Assembly (NCBI RefSeq): GCF_035938995.1
Contig: NZ_DASZGI010000256.1
Location: 1-29,524, forward strand
DNA: 29,524 nucleotides
Direction of reading: 5' to 3'
Origin: DASZGI01 sp035938995
GTDB lineage: Bacteria; Actinomycetota; Actinomycetes; Streptomycetales; Catenulisporaceae
The notes under the pieces are model-generated. The model saw only the letters and a list, made by a program, of their open reading frames with translations, searched no databases and was not told the DNA's origin. Both the position numbers and the translations under genes were made by a program. Below are positions 8,322-15,401 of this stretch, in pieces (position 1 is the stretch's first letter; each line of letters begins with the position of its first letter).

Positions 8322-9777
8322 AGAACGGGTATTCGGGCTGGGCGGAGCGGGCGGTGATCCAGCGCGTCTCGGTGAATGCCTCGATGTTGGCGGCGCCGCC
8401 GAAGCGCGCACCGGTGCCAGAGGCGGCCACTCCGCCGAAGGGGGCGACGGCCTCGTCGTTGACTGTCTGGTCGTTGATGTGGACCAGGCCGGCGGGAATC
8501 CGTTCGGCCAATTCGAGTCCGCGCATCACGTCGCGGGTGAGGATGCCCAGCGCGAGGCCGTAAGGGCTGGCGATGGCCAAGCGCACGGCCTCGTCGAGGT
8601 CGTCGAAGGCGCGGACGGGGGCTACGGGACCGAAGACCTCTTCGGCGTAGGCGGGCGACTCGTCGGTCACGTCCGCCAGCACCGTCGGCCGGTAGAAAAG
8701 GTCCTGATACGTGCCGCCGGCCGCCAGGCGAGCGCCGCCCTCGACGCTGCCGAGCACCAGAGCGTGGATCTTGTCGCGCTGGCCGACGTCGATGATCGGG
8801 CCGAGGGCGACCTGCTCCTTGGCGGGGTCGCCGACCGGCAACTGGTCAGCCTTCTGCGCGAGACGCTCCGTGTACTCCTCGGCGATGGACCGGTGCACCA
8901 GATGGCGTCCGGTGGTCATGCAAATCTGGCCTTGGTGGAGGAAGGAACCCCACGCCGCAGTGGACACGGCCCGGTCCAGATCGGCGTCGGGCAGCACGAT
9001 CAGCGCGGAGTTTCCGCCCAGCTCCAGATGGGCGCGCTTGAGGTGTTCGGCCGCCACGGCGCCGACCTTGCGGCCCGCGGCGGTGGAGCCGGTGAAGGAG
9101 ATCACCCGCACGTGCGGGTCCGCGACCAGGGCCGCGCCGGTCTGTGCCCCGCCTGGCAGCAGGTGCAGCACGCCCTCGGGCAGCCCAGCTTCCTCGAACA
9201 CGCGCATGATGGCGACGCCGCCGCCGACCGCGGTGCGCGGATCCGGCTTGAGGAGGACGGAGTTGCCGAGCGCGAGGGCGGGTGCCACCGAGCGGATGGC
9301 CAGGATCAGCGGGAAATTGAAGGGTGCGATGACGCCGACGACGCCAGCCGGGACACGGCAGGCCATGCTGAGCCGCGGCTCGGCCGAAGGCAGCAGTTCG
9401 CCGAGCGGGCGCGAGGCAAGGGCCGCCGCCTCGTAGCACTCCTGCGCGGCGGTGGCAGTCTCGAAGGCCGCTTTGCCCGGGATGCTTCCGGCCTCCCGGA
9501 TCAGCCACTGCTGGATCTCCTCCGCGTGGCGCGTGAACAGGTCGCCCGCCTTGCGCAGCAAGGCAGCGCGCTCGGTGTACGGAACGCGGGCCCAGGTGGG
9601 TTGGGCTTGCGCCGCCTGCTCGGCCGCGCGGGCGACGTCTGCGGGGTCTGCGATGCCGATGTGATCGAGGACATCGCCGGTCGCGGGCTCGACCACGGGG
9701 GAGCTGCCCCCGGAGGTCGCGGTCCAGCCGCCTATTGAAACTTTGCCGGACCAGACGGACGGCTCGAGGAGGGTCAT
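8320..9777 (-). CDS. Aldehyde dehydrogenase, benzaldehyde/vanillin dehydrogenase type
   Basis: A 485-residue NAD(P)-dependent aldehyde dehydrogenase, full length. Catalytic residues are all present: N154 in APFNFP, the cofactor-site Lys in LLKPD, general base E252 in LELGGNS and nucleophile C286 in GQICMTTGR, with the usual 34-residue E-to-C spacing. The C-terminal WITARSAQPEYPF is characteristic of the benzaldehyde/vanillin dehydrogenase branch. Start ATG 9777 has GGGAG 6 nt upstream. It lies 48 nt downstream of the broken pobA, same strand. The likely former pathway is hydroxybenzaldehyde to 4-hydroxybenzoate (this enzyme), then protocatechuate (PobA). This gene is still intact although its neighbours are not. 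Confidence 0.88.
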   Translation of the reverse strand: MTLLEPSVWSGKVSIGGWTATSGGSSPVVEPATGDVLDHIGIADPADVARAAEQAAQAQPTWARVPYTERAALLRKAGDLFTRHAEEIQQWLIREAGSIPGKAAFETATAAQECYEAAALASRPLGELLPSAEPRLSMACRVPAGVVGVIAPFNFPLILAIRSVAPALALGNSVLLKPDPRTAVGGGVAIMRVFEEAGLPEGVLHLLPGGAQTGAALVADPHVRVISFTGSTAAGRKVGAVAAEHLKRAHLELGGNSALIVLPDADLDRAVSTAAWGSFLHQGQICMTTGRHLVHRSIAEEYTERLAQKADQLPVGDPAKEQVALGPIIDVGQRDKIHALVLGSVEGGARLAAGGTYQDLFYRPTVLADVTDESPAYAEEVFGPVAPVRAFDDLDEAVRLAIASPYGLALGILTRDVMRGLELAERIPAGLVHINDQTVNDEAVAPFGGVAASGTGARFGGAANIEAFTETRWITARSAQPEYPF

Positions 9778-9825
9778 GGTGGCTCCCAGGAGTGAGATGA
9801 CGACGGTGTTGAAACGGACACGGTG

Positions 9826-11051
9826 TCAGGGCTGGAAGGTACGGTCGGGGACGGCGCTTGCGCCCACATCAAGCGGCAGACCGGTGTAATTCTCGGCGAG
9901 GGTGGTCGCCGCCGCGCGCGAAGAGGCCAGATACTCCAGTTGCGACAGCTGCAGTCGGGTGGTGAAGGCGTCGGCGGTCGGGTCGACGTGCAGCACCGTG
10001 GTCATCCACGCGGAAAAGTGCTCCGCGCGCCACACGCGCCGCAACGCAGTGTGCGAATAGGCGTCGAGGCCGCGTTCATCGCCGTCGTGGTCCCATGCGG
10101 TGATCGCCTGGGCCAGCAGCGTCACGTCCGCGACGGCGAGGTTCAGGCCTTTCGCGCCGGTCGGCGGCACGATGTGCGCGGCGTCGCCCGCGAGGAAGAG
10201 CCTGCCGTACCGCATTGGCTCGGCGACGAAGCTGCGCATCGGCGTGATGCTCTTGTCCGTGATCGGGCCGCGGCGCAGCGTCCAGTCCCCAGCGACGGCC
10301 AGCCGCGTGGCCAGTTCGTCCCAGATCCGCTCGTCCGGCCAGTCGTGCACGGAGTCGTCCGGGGCGACCTGAAGATACAGCCTGCTGACATGCTCGGAGC
10401 GCATGCTGGGCAGGGCGAAGCCGTTCTCGTTCCTGGCGTAGATGAGCTCCGCGCAGGACGGCGGCACGTCGGCGAGGATTCCGAGCCAGGCGAAGGGATA
10501 GTCGTGCTGGAACGTGCGCAGCATCTCGGCGGGGATCGACTGGCGCCCGATGCCGTGGAATCCGTCGCAGGCCGCGACGAGATCGCAGACGAGCGCGTGT
10601 TCGGCGTCGGCGTGCGTGTACCGGATCACCGGCTCGGCGCCGTCTGCGCCCTCGACTGCGGTGGCCTGTGCTTCGAAGAGCAGCGGCGCCCCGGTGGCCA
10701 GGCGCAGCGCGATCAGATCCTTGACGATCTCGACCTGCGCGTAGATCGTCACGGTGCGGCCCCCGGCCAGCGAGGGGAAGTCCACGCGGTGGCCGCGGCC
10801 GCGAAGCGCAGCTCGATGCCTTTGTGCACCAGACCTTCCTGGTAGATGCGGTCGCCGGACCCGCAGGCGCGCAGGACGTTCACGGTGCACTGTTCCAGCA
10901 GGCCGGCGCGCTGGCGATGCTCGACGTAGTCGCGATCCCTGGCCTCCAGGACGACGGTCTCAATGCCCTGCCGATGGAGCAGGTGGGCCAGCAGAAGGCC
11001 GGCCGGACCCGCGCCGATGACACCGACGCGGGTGCGTTCGGGTACGTCCAT
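9826..11051 (-). pseudogene. pobA: 4-hydroxybenzoate 3-monooxygenase with a one-base frameshift
   Basis: The N-terminal part (start ATG 11051, GGGAG 9 nt upstream) reads VGVIGAGPAGLLLAHLLHRQ and RAGLLEQCTVNVLR, continuing to EGLVHKGIELRFA, closely like PobA. The frame then breaks at about 10799-10801; adding one G would restore RFAGRGHRVDFPSLAGG. The second frame runs to the stop at 9826 and holds the DG motif (CDGFHGIGRQSIP), the GD motif with active-site Pro and Asn (GDAAHIVPPTGAKGLNLA) and the ENYTGLP Tyr. Restored length would be 408 codons, against about 394 in pseudomonads. The enzyme converts 4-hydroxybenzoate to protocatechuate with NADPH, FAD and O2. The missing base is in a G/C run, so a sequencing error is possible. 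The damaged divergent regulator favours real decay. Confidence 0.85.
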
Positions 11052-11065
11052 GGCGCGGTACTCCC

Positions 11066-11749
11066 ATGCTAATCGGGCGCGTCGTCGTCGAGCTCGTCGA
11101 ACGCGCGCCGAGCGATGGCGAATGCGGTGCTGGCGGCCCGGACCCTGGTCGGCACATCCTGCTCCCCAGCGTCTTCGACCTCGGATACACCGCGTTGTCC
11201 AGACTCGCGCTCGACGAACTGATCTAGCCGCACTTGGTGGCCCTCGCCCGCGAAGTCCAGGACTCCGCCTCGGCGGCCGTTCTCGACGGCGCGGACGTCC
11301 GCTACATCGCGCGCACGCCGATCACCCGTGTCATGAGCGTCGACATCGCCGTCGGCACCCGGTTACCCGCGCACGCCACCAGCCTCGGCCGGGTACTGCT
11401 CGCCGACCTGTGCCCGGCGCAGCGCCCGGCACAGCTCGCCACTGTGCTCGATGCCGCCGTGCTCGATGCCACCGTGCTCGAGGGCGTGCGCCGCGACGGG
11501 TTCGCTCTGGTCGATCAAGAGCTCGAAGAAGGACTGCGCTCCGTCGCCATGCCGATCCGCGCCCGCGGCGGCCGCGCCGTCGCCGCGATCAACGTCGCCC
11601 GCCACGCATTCCGCGGCAGCATCGACGACCTGCGCGCTACCATCGTCCCCGCGCTGCGCCGCACGGTGCAGGCCGTCGAGGGCGAGCTTTCCGTCATGAC
11701 CGAGCAGATGCCGCGGAACGAGAAGACTCCTCGCTCCGCAGCGGAGTAG
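11066..11749 (+). pseudogene. IclR-family (PobR/PcaU-like) regulator, truncated and with in-frame amber codon
   Basis: The C-terminal effector domain is clear: SVDIAVGTRLPAHATSLGRV, ARGGRAVAAINV and the terminal helices to 11749. Upstream in the same frame are HILLPSVFDLGY and LALDELI, then TAG at 11225-11227, then PHLVALAREVQ. The family normally has LxxLAQPHL, so a CAG-to-TAG change is likely. The N-terminal winged-helix domain (about 60 residues) is missing; the frame runs back only to an ATG at 11066, 15 nt from the divergent pobA start. Translation could restart at TTG 11234 but would give an effector domain without DNA binding. In the family this protein activates pobA with 4-hydroxybenzoate or a related ligand. 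Confidence 0.8.
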
Positions 11750-11820
11750 ACAGTCGGGCTTCAATTTCAGGCGCGGGCAGGACGCGCCGGGTGGTGACGG
11801 TCGTCAAGGGCTGTTGGGGC

Positions 11821-11865
11821 TCAGCGGGCGCGGTCGTAATCGTGCCGCCTGCAATCACCCGCTGA
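11821..11865. terminator. Stem-loop between convergent IclR remnant and GNAT gene
   Basis: An 8-bp stem (11821-11828 with 11858-11865) encloses a long, itself partly paired loop. It lies in the 161-nt gap between the two convergent genes and could end the minus-strand peptide operon. Weak on its own. Confidence 0.3.
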
Positions 11866-11910
11866 CCGTGCACCACTCACCCCGCACGCACCGGGTCTGG
11901 CGACGTGGGG

Positions 11911-12429
11911 CTACGCGGGCTCGGCGCGGCGTGCGGCCGTCCACTCCCGGCGCAGGATGGTGTAGACGACCGTGTCATGCAGCGTGCCGTCGGGCGCGGG
12001 CCAGGCCTCGCGGAAGTGGGCCTCCTGGGTGTATCCGCAGGCGACGAAGGCCCGGCGCATGGCGTGGTTGTCGTGGCGGGTGGGGCCCTCCAGGCGGTGG
12101 AGCTCCGGCAGTTCGGCGAACAGGTAGTCGGTCAGCCAGCGCTGGGCTTCCGTGCCGAGGCCGTGGCCACGGTGCGTGGCCCGGATCCGCAGGTCGATCC
12201 GGGGCATCTCGTCGATCAGCTCCATCCGGATCAGGCCGACCTCGGCGCCGTCGACGACCATCCAGAACGTGCGGATCTGGCGGTTGTTATAGTGGCCGCG
12301 GCGCACCTTGCGGCGAATCTTTCCGGGGTCCGTGGCGGTGCCCGAATGGAAGGGCCACGGCTCCGAGGTGATGAACTCGGCGAGCAGGTCGGCGTCGGCC
12401 TTGACCAGCCGACGGTAGGCGATGGGCAT
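11911..12429 (-). CDS. GNAT-family N-acetyltransferase (RimJ/RimL-like)
   Basis: A 172-residue acetyltransferase. The acetyl-CoA motif A is seen in LRIRATHRGHGLGTEAQRWL (R-G-x-G-L-G-T for the Q/R-x-x-G-x-G/A consensus), followed by a typical motif B with N-HAMRRAFVACGY. ATG at 12429 has AAGGAG 7 nt upstream. It is the last gene of a five-gene minus-strand run, 41 nt after the MFS transporter. RimJ/RimL relatives acetylate N-terminal amines of proteins, and others acetylate amines in natural products or drugs. In this context modification or self-protection of the peptide product is an inference; a general housekeeping role cannot be excluded. Confidence 0.82.
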   Translation of the reverse strand: MPIAYRRLVKADADLLAEFITSEPWPFHSGTATDPGKIRRKVRRGHYNNRQIRTFWMVVDGAEVGLIRMELIDEMPRIDLRIRATHRGHGLGTEAQRWLTDYLFAELPELHRLEGPTRHDNHAMRRAFVACGYTQEAHFREAWPAPDGTLHDTVVYTILRREWTAARRAEPA

Positions 12430-12470
12430 GGCTGGCTCCTTACATGCTGCGAGTCGTGGTGTGAATCCGG

Positions 12471-13703
12471 CTACGACGCGATCGTGGGGGCGAGCTGCGG
12501 GCGCGGAGTGCGCGAGGCAACTGCGTAGGCTGCGACGGTGAGTAGCCCGAGGGCGGCCGAGGCGGTGATCACAACCGAGGGCGAGACGAGTTCGGCCGCT
12601 GCCCCGGCCGCCGCGAAGCCGATGCCTTGCCAGAACATCACGCCCGCCGCCTGCAGGCTCAGCGTCCGGGGCAGCAGGTCGGGCGGCGTGTATTCGACCG
12701 TGAGCCGGTCCAGGCCGAGCGTCGCGGCGGCGCCGAGGCCGGAGACGAACAGCACCACGAGAGCGAGGGCGAGCCCGGGTTTTGCGACGAAGAGCAGCAT
12801 CGGCGTGAACGAGACGGCGACGGCCGGCCGGATGAGGCTGATCTGCCGGGCCGGCGACGCCTTGCAGTTGGTCAGCAGTTCCCCGGAGAAGGTGCCCAGC
12901 GGGATCGCGGTCAGCAGCAGGCCCGCGCTGATCGTGCCGCCGAACCTGTTTGTGGCGTAGGGCACCATCAGCCCTTCCGGTGCCACGGCGAGAGCGGCGT
13001 CTGCCCACACGAACAAGATGAGCCGTCGCAGGGGTGCGATGGCGAACACCTTCCCGATACCGGCGAGGGAGTCTCGGGCCAGCGACGGGCGCGCCGCCGT
13101 CTCGGGCTTCTCGGGCGCGAGCCTGCGCTCGCGGGTGCCCAGCCGCAGCACGAGGGCTGAGACGCCGAAGCTCAGGGCGTTGCCGAGCAGCAGGTCGCGC
13201 GGCGCGACGACGGTGAGCAGCAGCCCGCTCAGGGCCATGCCGCCAAGCTGGGCACCCTGCACCACCAAGCGGATCACGCTGCGCCCGGAGATGTAGGCGC
13301 CGCCGGTCAGCACGTCGCGCAGGGTGGCCGAGCGTGCGCCCGTAAACAGCGGCTGGACCATGCCGAGCAGGAAGTTGAGGATCAGCAGGGCCGCGACCGG
13401 CGCGGCCGGCAGCGCCATGGCGAGGGCGAACGTACCGGAGAGCAGGTTGCACGTGACCAGAAGCCTGCGCGTCGGCACGCGCTCGACGACCGCGGACAGG
13501 AGCGTCCCGGCGATCAGGAACGGCAGGAATCCGGTCGCGAAGGTCAGCGCGGACAGCAGGGCCGAGCCGGTGCGCTCGTAGACCAGGACCGTGAGGGCGA
13601 GCTGGGCGACGATCGTGCCCGCCATCGAGATCACGTGCGCCAGGAAGATCGCGCGGAATTCGCGGACGGCGAACGCGTCGCGGTACCGGCTCGGCTCGTT
13701 CAC
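12471..13703 (-). CDS. MFS transporter (MFS_3/EntS-like exporter)
   Basis: A 410-residue membrane protein with about 11-12 hydrophobic helices. It begins EPSRYRDAFAVREFRAIFLA, a start common to MFS_3 exporters, followed by a loop with ERVPTRRLL, the MFS A-like motif. The GTG start at 13703 overlaps the P450 stop TGA at 13700-13702 as GTGA, so the two proteins are almost certainly translationally coupled. Efflux of the P450-modified product is the natural reading; broad drug efflux is the alternative. Longer in-frame starts run through the P450 coding region and are rejected. Confidence 0.85.
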   Translation of the reverse strand: MNEPSRYRDAFAVREFRAIFLAHVISMAGTIVAQLALTVLVYERTGSALLSALTFATGFLPFLIAGTLLSAVVERVPTRRLLVTCNLLSGTFALAMALPAAPVAALLILNFLLGMVQPLFTGARSATLRDVLTGGAYISGRSVIRLVVQGAQLGGMALSGLLLTVVAPRDLLLGNALSFGVSALVLRLGTRERRLAPEKPETAARPSLARDSLAGIGKVFAIAPLRRLILFVWADAALAVAPEGLMVPYATNRFGGTISAGLLLTAIPLGTFSGELLTNCKASPARQISLIRPAVAVSFTPMLLFVAKPGLALALVVLFVSGLGAAATLGLDRLTVEYTPPDLLPRTLSLQAAGVMFWQGIGFAAAGAAAELVSPSVVITASAALGLLTVAAYAVASRTPRPQLAPTIAS

Positions 13704-15115
13704 GACGTCACCCGCGCGAGGGCGCCCGTCTTGGCTGCGTCCGCGTCCGCGGCCGATGGCCGCGTCTCGTCGAGGCGCGTGACGCGGGCACGCAGGCCGC
13801 GCGGCACGACCATCGCGTGGTGGAAGGGTTCGATCTCGGCTGCGTTCGACTCGATCCGGTAGTGGGCGGCCAGGTGGGAGGTCGCCGTGACGAGCTGGTA
13901 GAGGCTGACGTGCAGCCCCATGCACATGCGCGGCCCGGAGCCGAACGGGATGTAGGCGCGCCGGCTGTCGGGCGCGGCGCGGCCGAGCCAGCGCTCCGGC
14001 AGGAACCGCTCGGGCTCCGGCCACCAGCGGGCGTCGCGCTGCAAGAGGTACGGGCTGAACATGACCTCCTGTCCGGGCCGCAGCGGCCAGCCGCCCAGCG
14101 TGCAGGCGCGGTGCACGGTGCGGCCCATCAGCCAGGTCGGCGGGTAGAGGCGCAGGATCTCCCGGACGAAGGCCTTGCTGTATGTCAGATTCCTGTCAGT
14201 GAGTACGGACCCGGTCGCCTCGATGGTCTGCCAAGCCTCGTCGTGCAGCCGCCGCAGCGCCTGCGGGTCCCGGGACATCTCGCAGAGGATCCACGACAAG
14301 GCGGTGCCCGGCGAGCCGACCGAGGCGAGCGTGTTGACCTTCAGTGCCCTGATGATCTCGTCGCGGGACGGCACGACGTCGGCGTCCACCGTGGCGCCGC
14401 GGTCGGAATCGGAATCGGAGTCCGCGTCGGCGTGTGGGGCGGCGAGCAGCAGGTCGAGCATGTCCTCGGGCTGCGCGTGCGGGTGGGCGATGCGCTCGTC
14501 GACTCGGGCGACGATGGCCCGCAGGACGCTCTCGTCGGCCCGTACCGCGCGCCGCACGCTCGGCACGGGCAGCCACCTGGGCACAGTCAGGCTGGTGTTC
14601 AAGAACGTGCTGATCAGGTGGGACCGGTACTGGGTGGCCGCGACGAGGTCCTCGGCCCCGGGACCGAACAGGAAGTCGGCGACCGCGCGGCCGCCGTAGC
14701 CGAGCAGCACGCTCCACACGTCGAAGTCGCGGCCGCCGCTCTCACGCAGCGTCGCGTCGAAGGCCTCGATGATGCGCCGGCCGTGGGCCTTGGTCACGGC
14801 GCGGCTCATCGCCGCGGAGCCGCGCTTGCGGGTGCACATCCAGCCCTCGATGTCGCGGTCGAGGCGTTCGCCGGACCGGCGGCGGCCGAAGATCGGGGAT
14901 TCGACCACGTACTCCTCGTTCGCCTTCTCCAGCAGTTCGTGGACCAGCTCGGGGTCGCCGACGAAGACCGTGCGGGGGCTGAAGCTGAAGACGTCGCCGT
15001 ACTCGGCCTGGCATCGGCGCAGGAAGCCGACCCGGTCGGCATCGTAGTCGGCGCTGTTGCCGACCGCCCACCTGCCGCGCGGGCCGGGCGGCCGTCGGGT
15101 TTCGTGCGTGCTCAC
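13700..15115 (-). CDS. Cytochrome P450, candidate peptide cross-linking enzyme
   Basis: A 471-residue P450. The haem loop FGSGPRMCMG carries ligand C398; the K-helix EILR is E319/R322; the meander-region FLPERWLG is typical. It opens PPGPRGRWAVGN, the Pro-rich hinge of class-II-like soluble P450s. In the I-helix the usual A/G-G-x-D/E-T reads SVGSPGTA: T271 is kept but the acidic residue is Gly270. This suggests altered proton delivery. The start GTG 15115 follows AGGTGGG and fits where homology begins; longer frames extend through a hairpin. It is the first gene after the small peptide gene (73 nt), and it is coupled to the MFS gene. Known precedent: P450s of biarylitide, cittilin and atropopeptide pathways join aromatic side chains in ribosomal peptides. 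Confidence 0.88.
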   Translation of the reverse strand: MSTHETRRPPGPRGRWAVGNSADYDADRVGFLRRCQAEYGDVFSFSPRTVFVGDPELVHELLEKANEEYVVESPIFGRRRSGERLDRDIEGWMCTRKRGSAAMSRAVTKAHGRRIIEAFDATLRESGGRDFDVWSVLLGYGGRAVADFLFGPGAEDLVAATQYRSHLISTFLNTSLTVPRWLPVPSVRRAVRADESVLRAIVARVDERIAHPHAQPEDMLDLLLAAPHADADSDSDSDRGATVDADVVPSRDEIIRALKVNTLASVGSPGTALSWILCEMSRDPQALRRLHDEAWQTIEATGSVLTDRNLTYSKAFVREILRLYPPTWLMGRTVHRACTLGGWPLRPGQEVMFSPYLLQRDARWWPEPERFLPERWLGRAAPDSRRAYIPFGSGPRMCMGLHVSLYQLVTATSHLAAHYRIESNAAEIEPFHHAMVVPRGLRARVTRLDETRPSAADADAAKTGALARVTS

Positions 15116-15139
15116 CGTTGCGTCCCACCTCGTGGTCGA

Positions 15140-15178
15140 GCCGCGCGGTGGGGCATCGTCGACGCCCCACCGCGCGGC
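15140..15178 (-). terminator. Strong hairpin between peptide gene and P450
   Basis: A perfect 15-bp stem (15140-15154 with 15164-15178) and a 9-nt loop lie 10 nt after the peptide stop and 24 nt before the P450 start. Likely a partial terminator or RNA-stabilising element giving more precursor than enzyme transcript, as is common after RiPP precursor genes. Confidence 0.65.
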
Positions 15179-15188
15179 GGTCGACGGG

Positions 15189-15272
15189 CTACTCGGCCCA
15201 CTTGTAGCGGCCGCCCATCTTGCCCCGGTTGAGGCGAAGAGCCGACCAGAAGACCTGCCTGACGTGAGCCAT
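15189..15272 (-). CDS. 27-residue candidate RiPP precursor peptide ending GGRYKWAE
   Basis: An ORF of 28 codons with a near-perfect ribosome binding site (GGAAGGAG, 8 nt before ATG 15272). The leader part is short and basic with one Trp (VFWSALRLNRG, residues 7-17). The C-terminal part reads KMGGRYKWAE (18-27), with a Gly-Gly at 20-21 that could mark leader removal and a Tyr23-x-Trp25 pair. Tyr-x-His or Tyr-x-Trp at i/i+2 is the geometry used by biarylitide-type P450s. The C-terminal Glu27 gives a side-chain and a terminal carboxylate for the synthetase-like enzyme. It has its own promoter matching that of the synthetase gene and is followed by a strong hairpin. I recognise no named family. 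Alternatives are a regulatory leader peptide or chance, made unlikely by the promoter, ribosome site and position. Confidence 0.72.
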   Translation of the reverse strand: MAHVRQVFWSALRLNRGKMGGRYKWAE

Positions 15273-15336
15273 GCGAGCACTCCTTCCGATGGTTATCAGT
15301 GTTCGGTGACGCTCTTTCAGGGTCGCGCCCATGGGT

Positions 15337-15375
15337 GTTGTTCGCGAGGCGCGGTTGATGGTTCGTTGATTGTTC
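15337..15375 (-). promoter_or_regulatory. Promoter of the peptide gene with paired 7-bp boxes
   Basis: On the minus strand CAATCAA (15372-15366) and CCATCAA (15361-15355) form direct repeats 11 bp apart. A possible -10, AACAAC, follows at 15342-15337. The first base of the ATG is 83 bp from the last box. The same layout occurs before the synthetase gene. Repeats on an 11-bp period next to the -10 are how SARP-type activators bind, but no such regulator is in the window. Confidence 0.6.
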
Positions 15376-15401
15376 GCGGGCAGGTCGCGGGCGCGCCGCG
15401 G

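Noticed and set aside
8278..9738. Plus-strand open frame of 486 codons opposite the aldehyde dehydrogenase
   Set aside because: Antisense of a fully conserved dehydrogenase; no family resemblance and no ribosome site.
11234..11749. Intact small regulator starting at TTG 11234
   Set aside because: It lacks any DNA-binding domain and ribosome site, and the preceding in-frame codons continue the IclR homology, so it is the rest of a broken gene.
15116..15280. Longer P450 N-terminus starting at 15280
   Set aside because: It would run through the 15-bp hairpin and across the peptide gene in another frame; P450 homology begins near the GTG at 15115.
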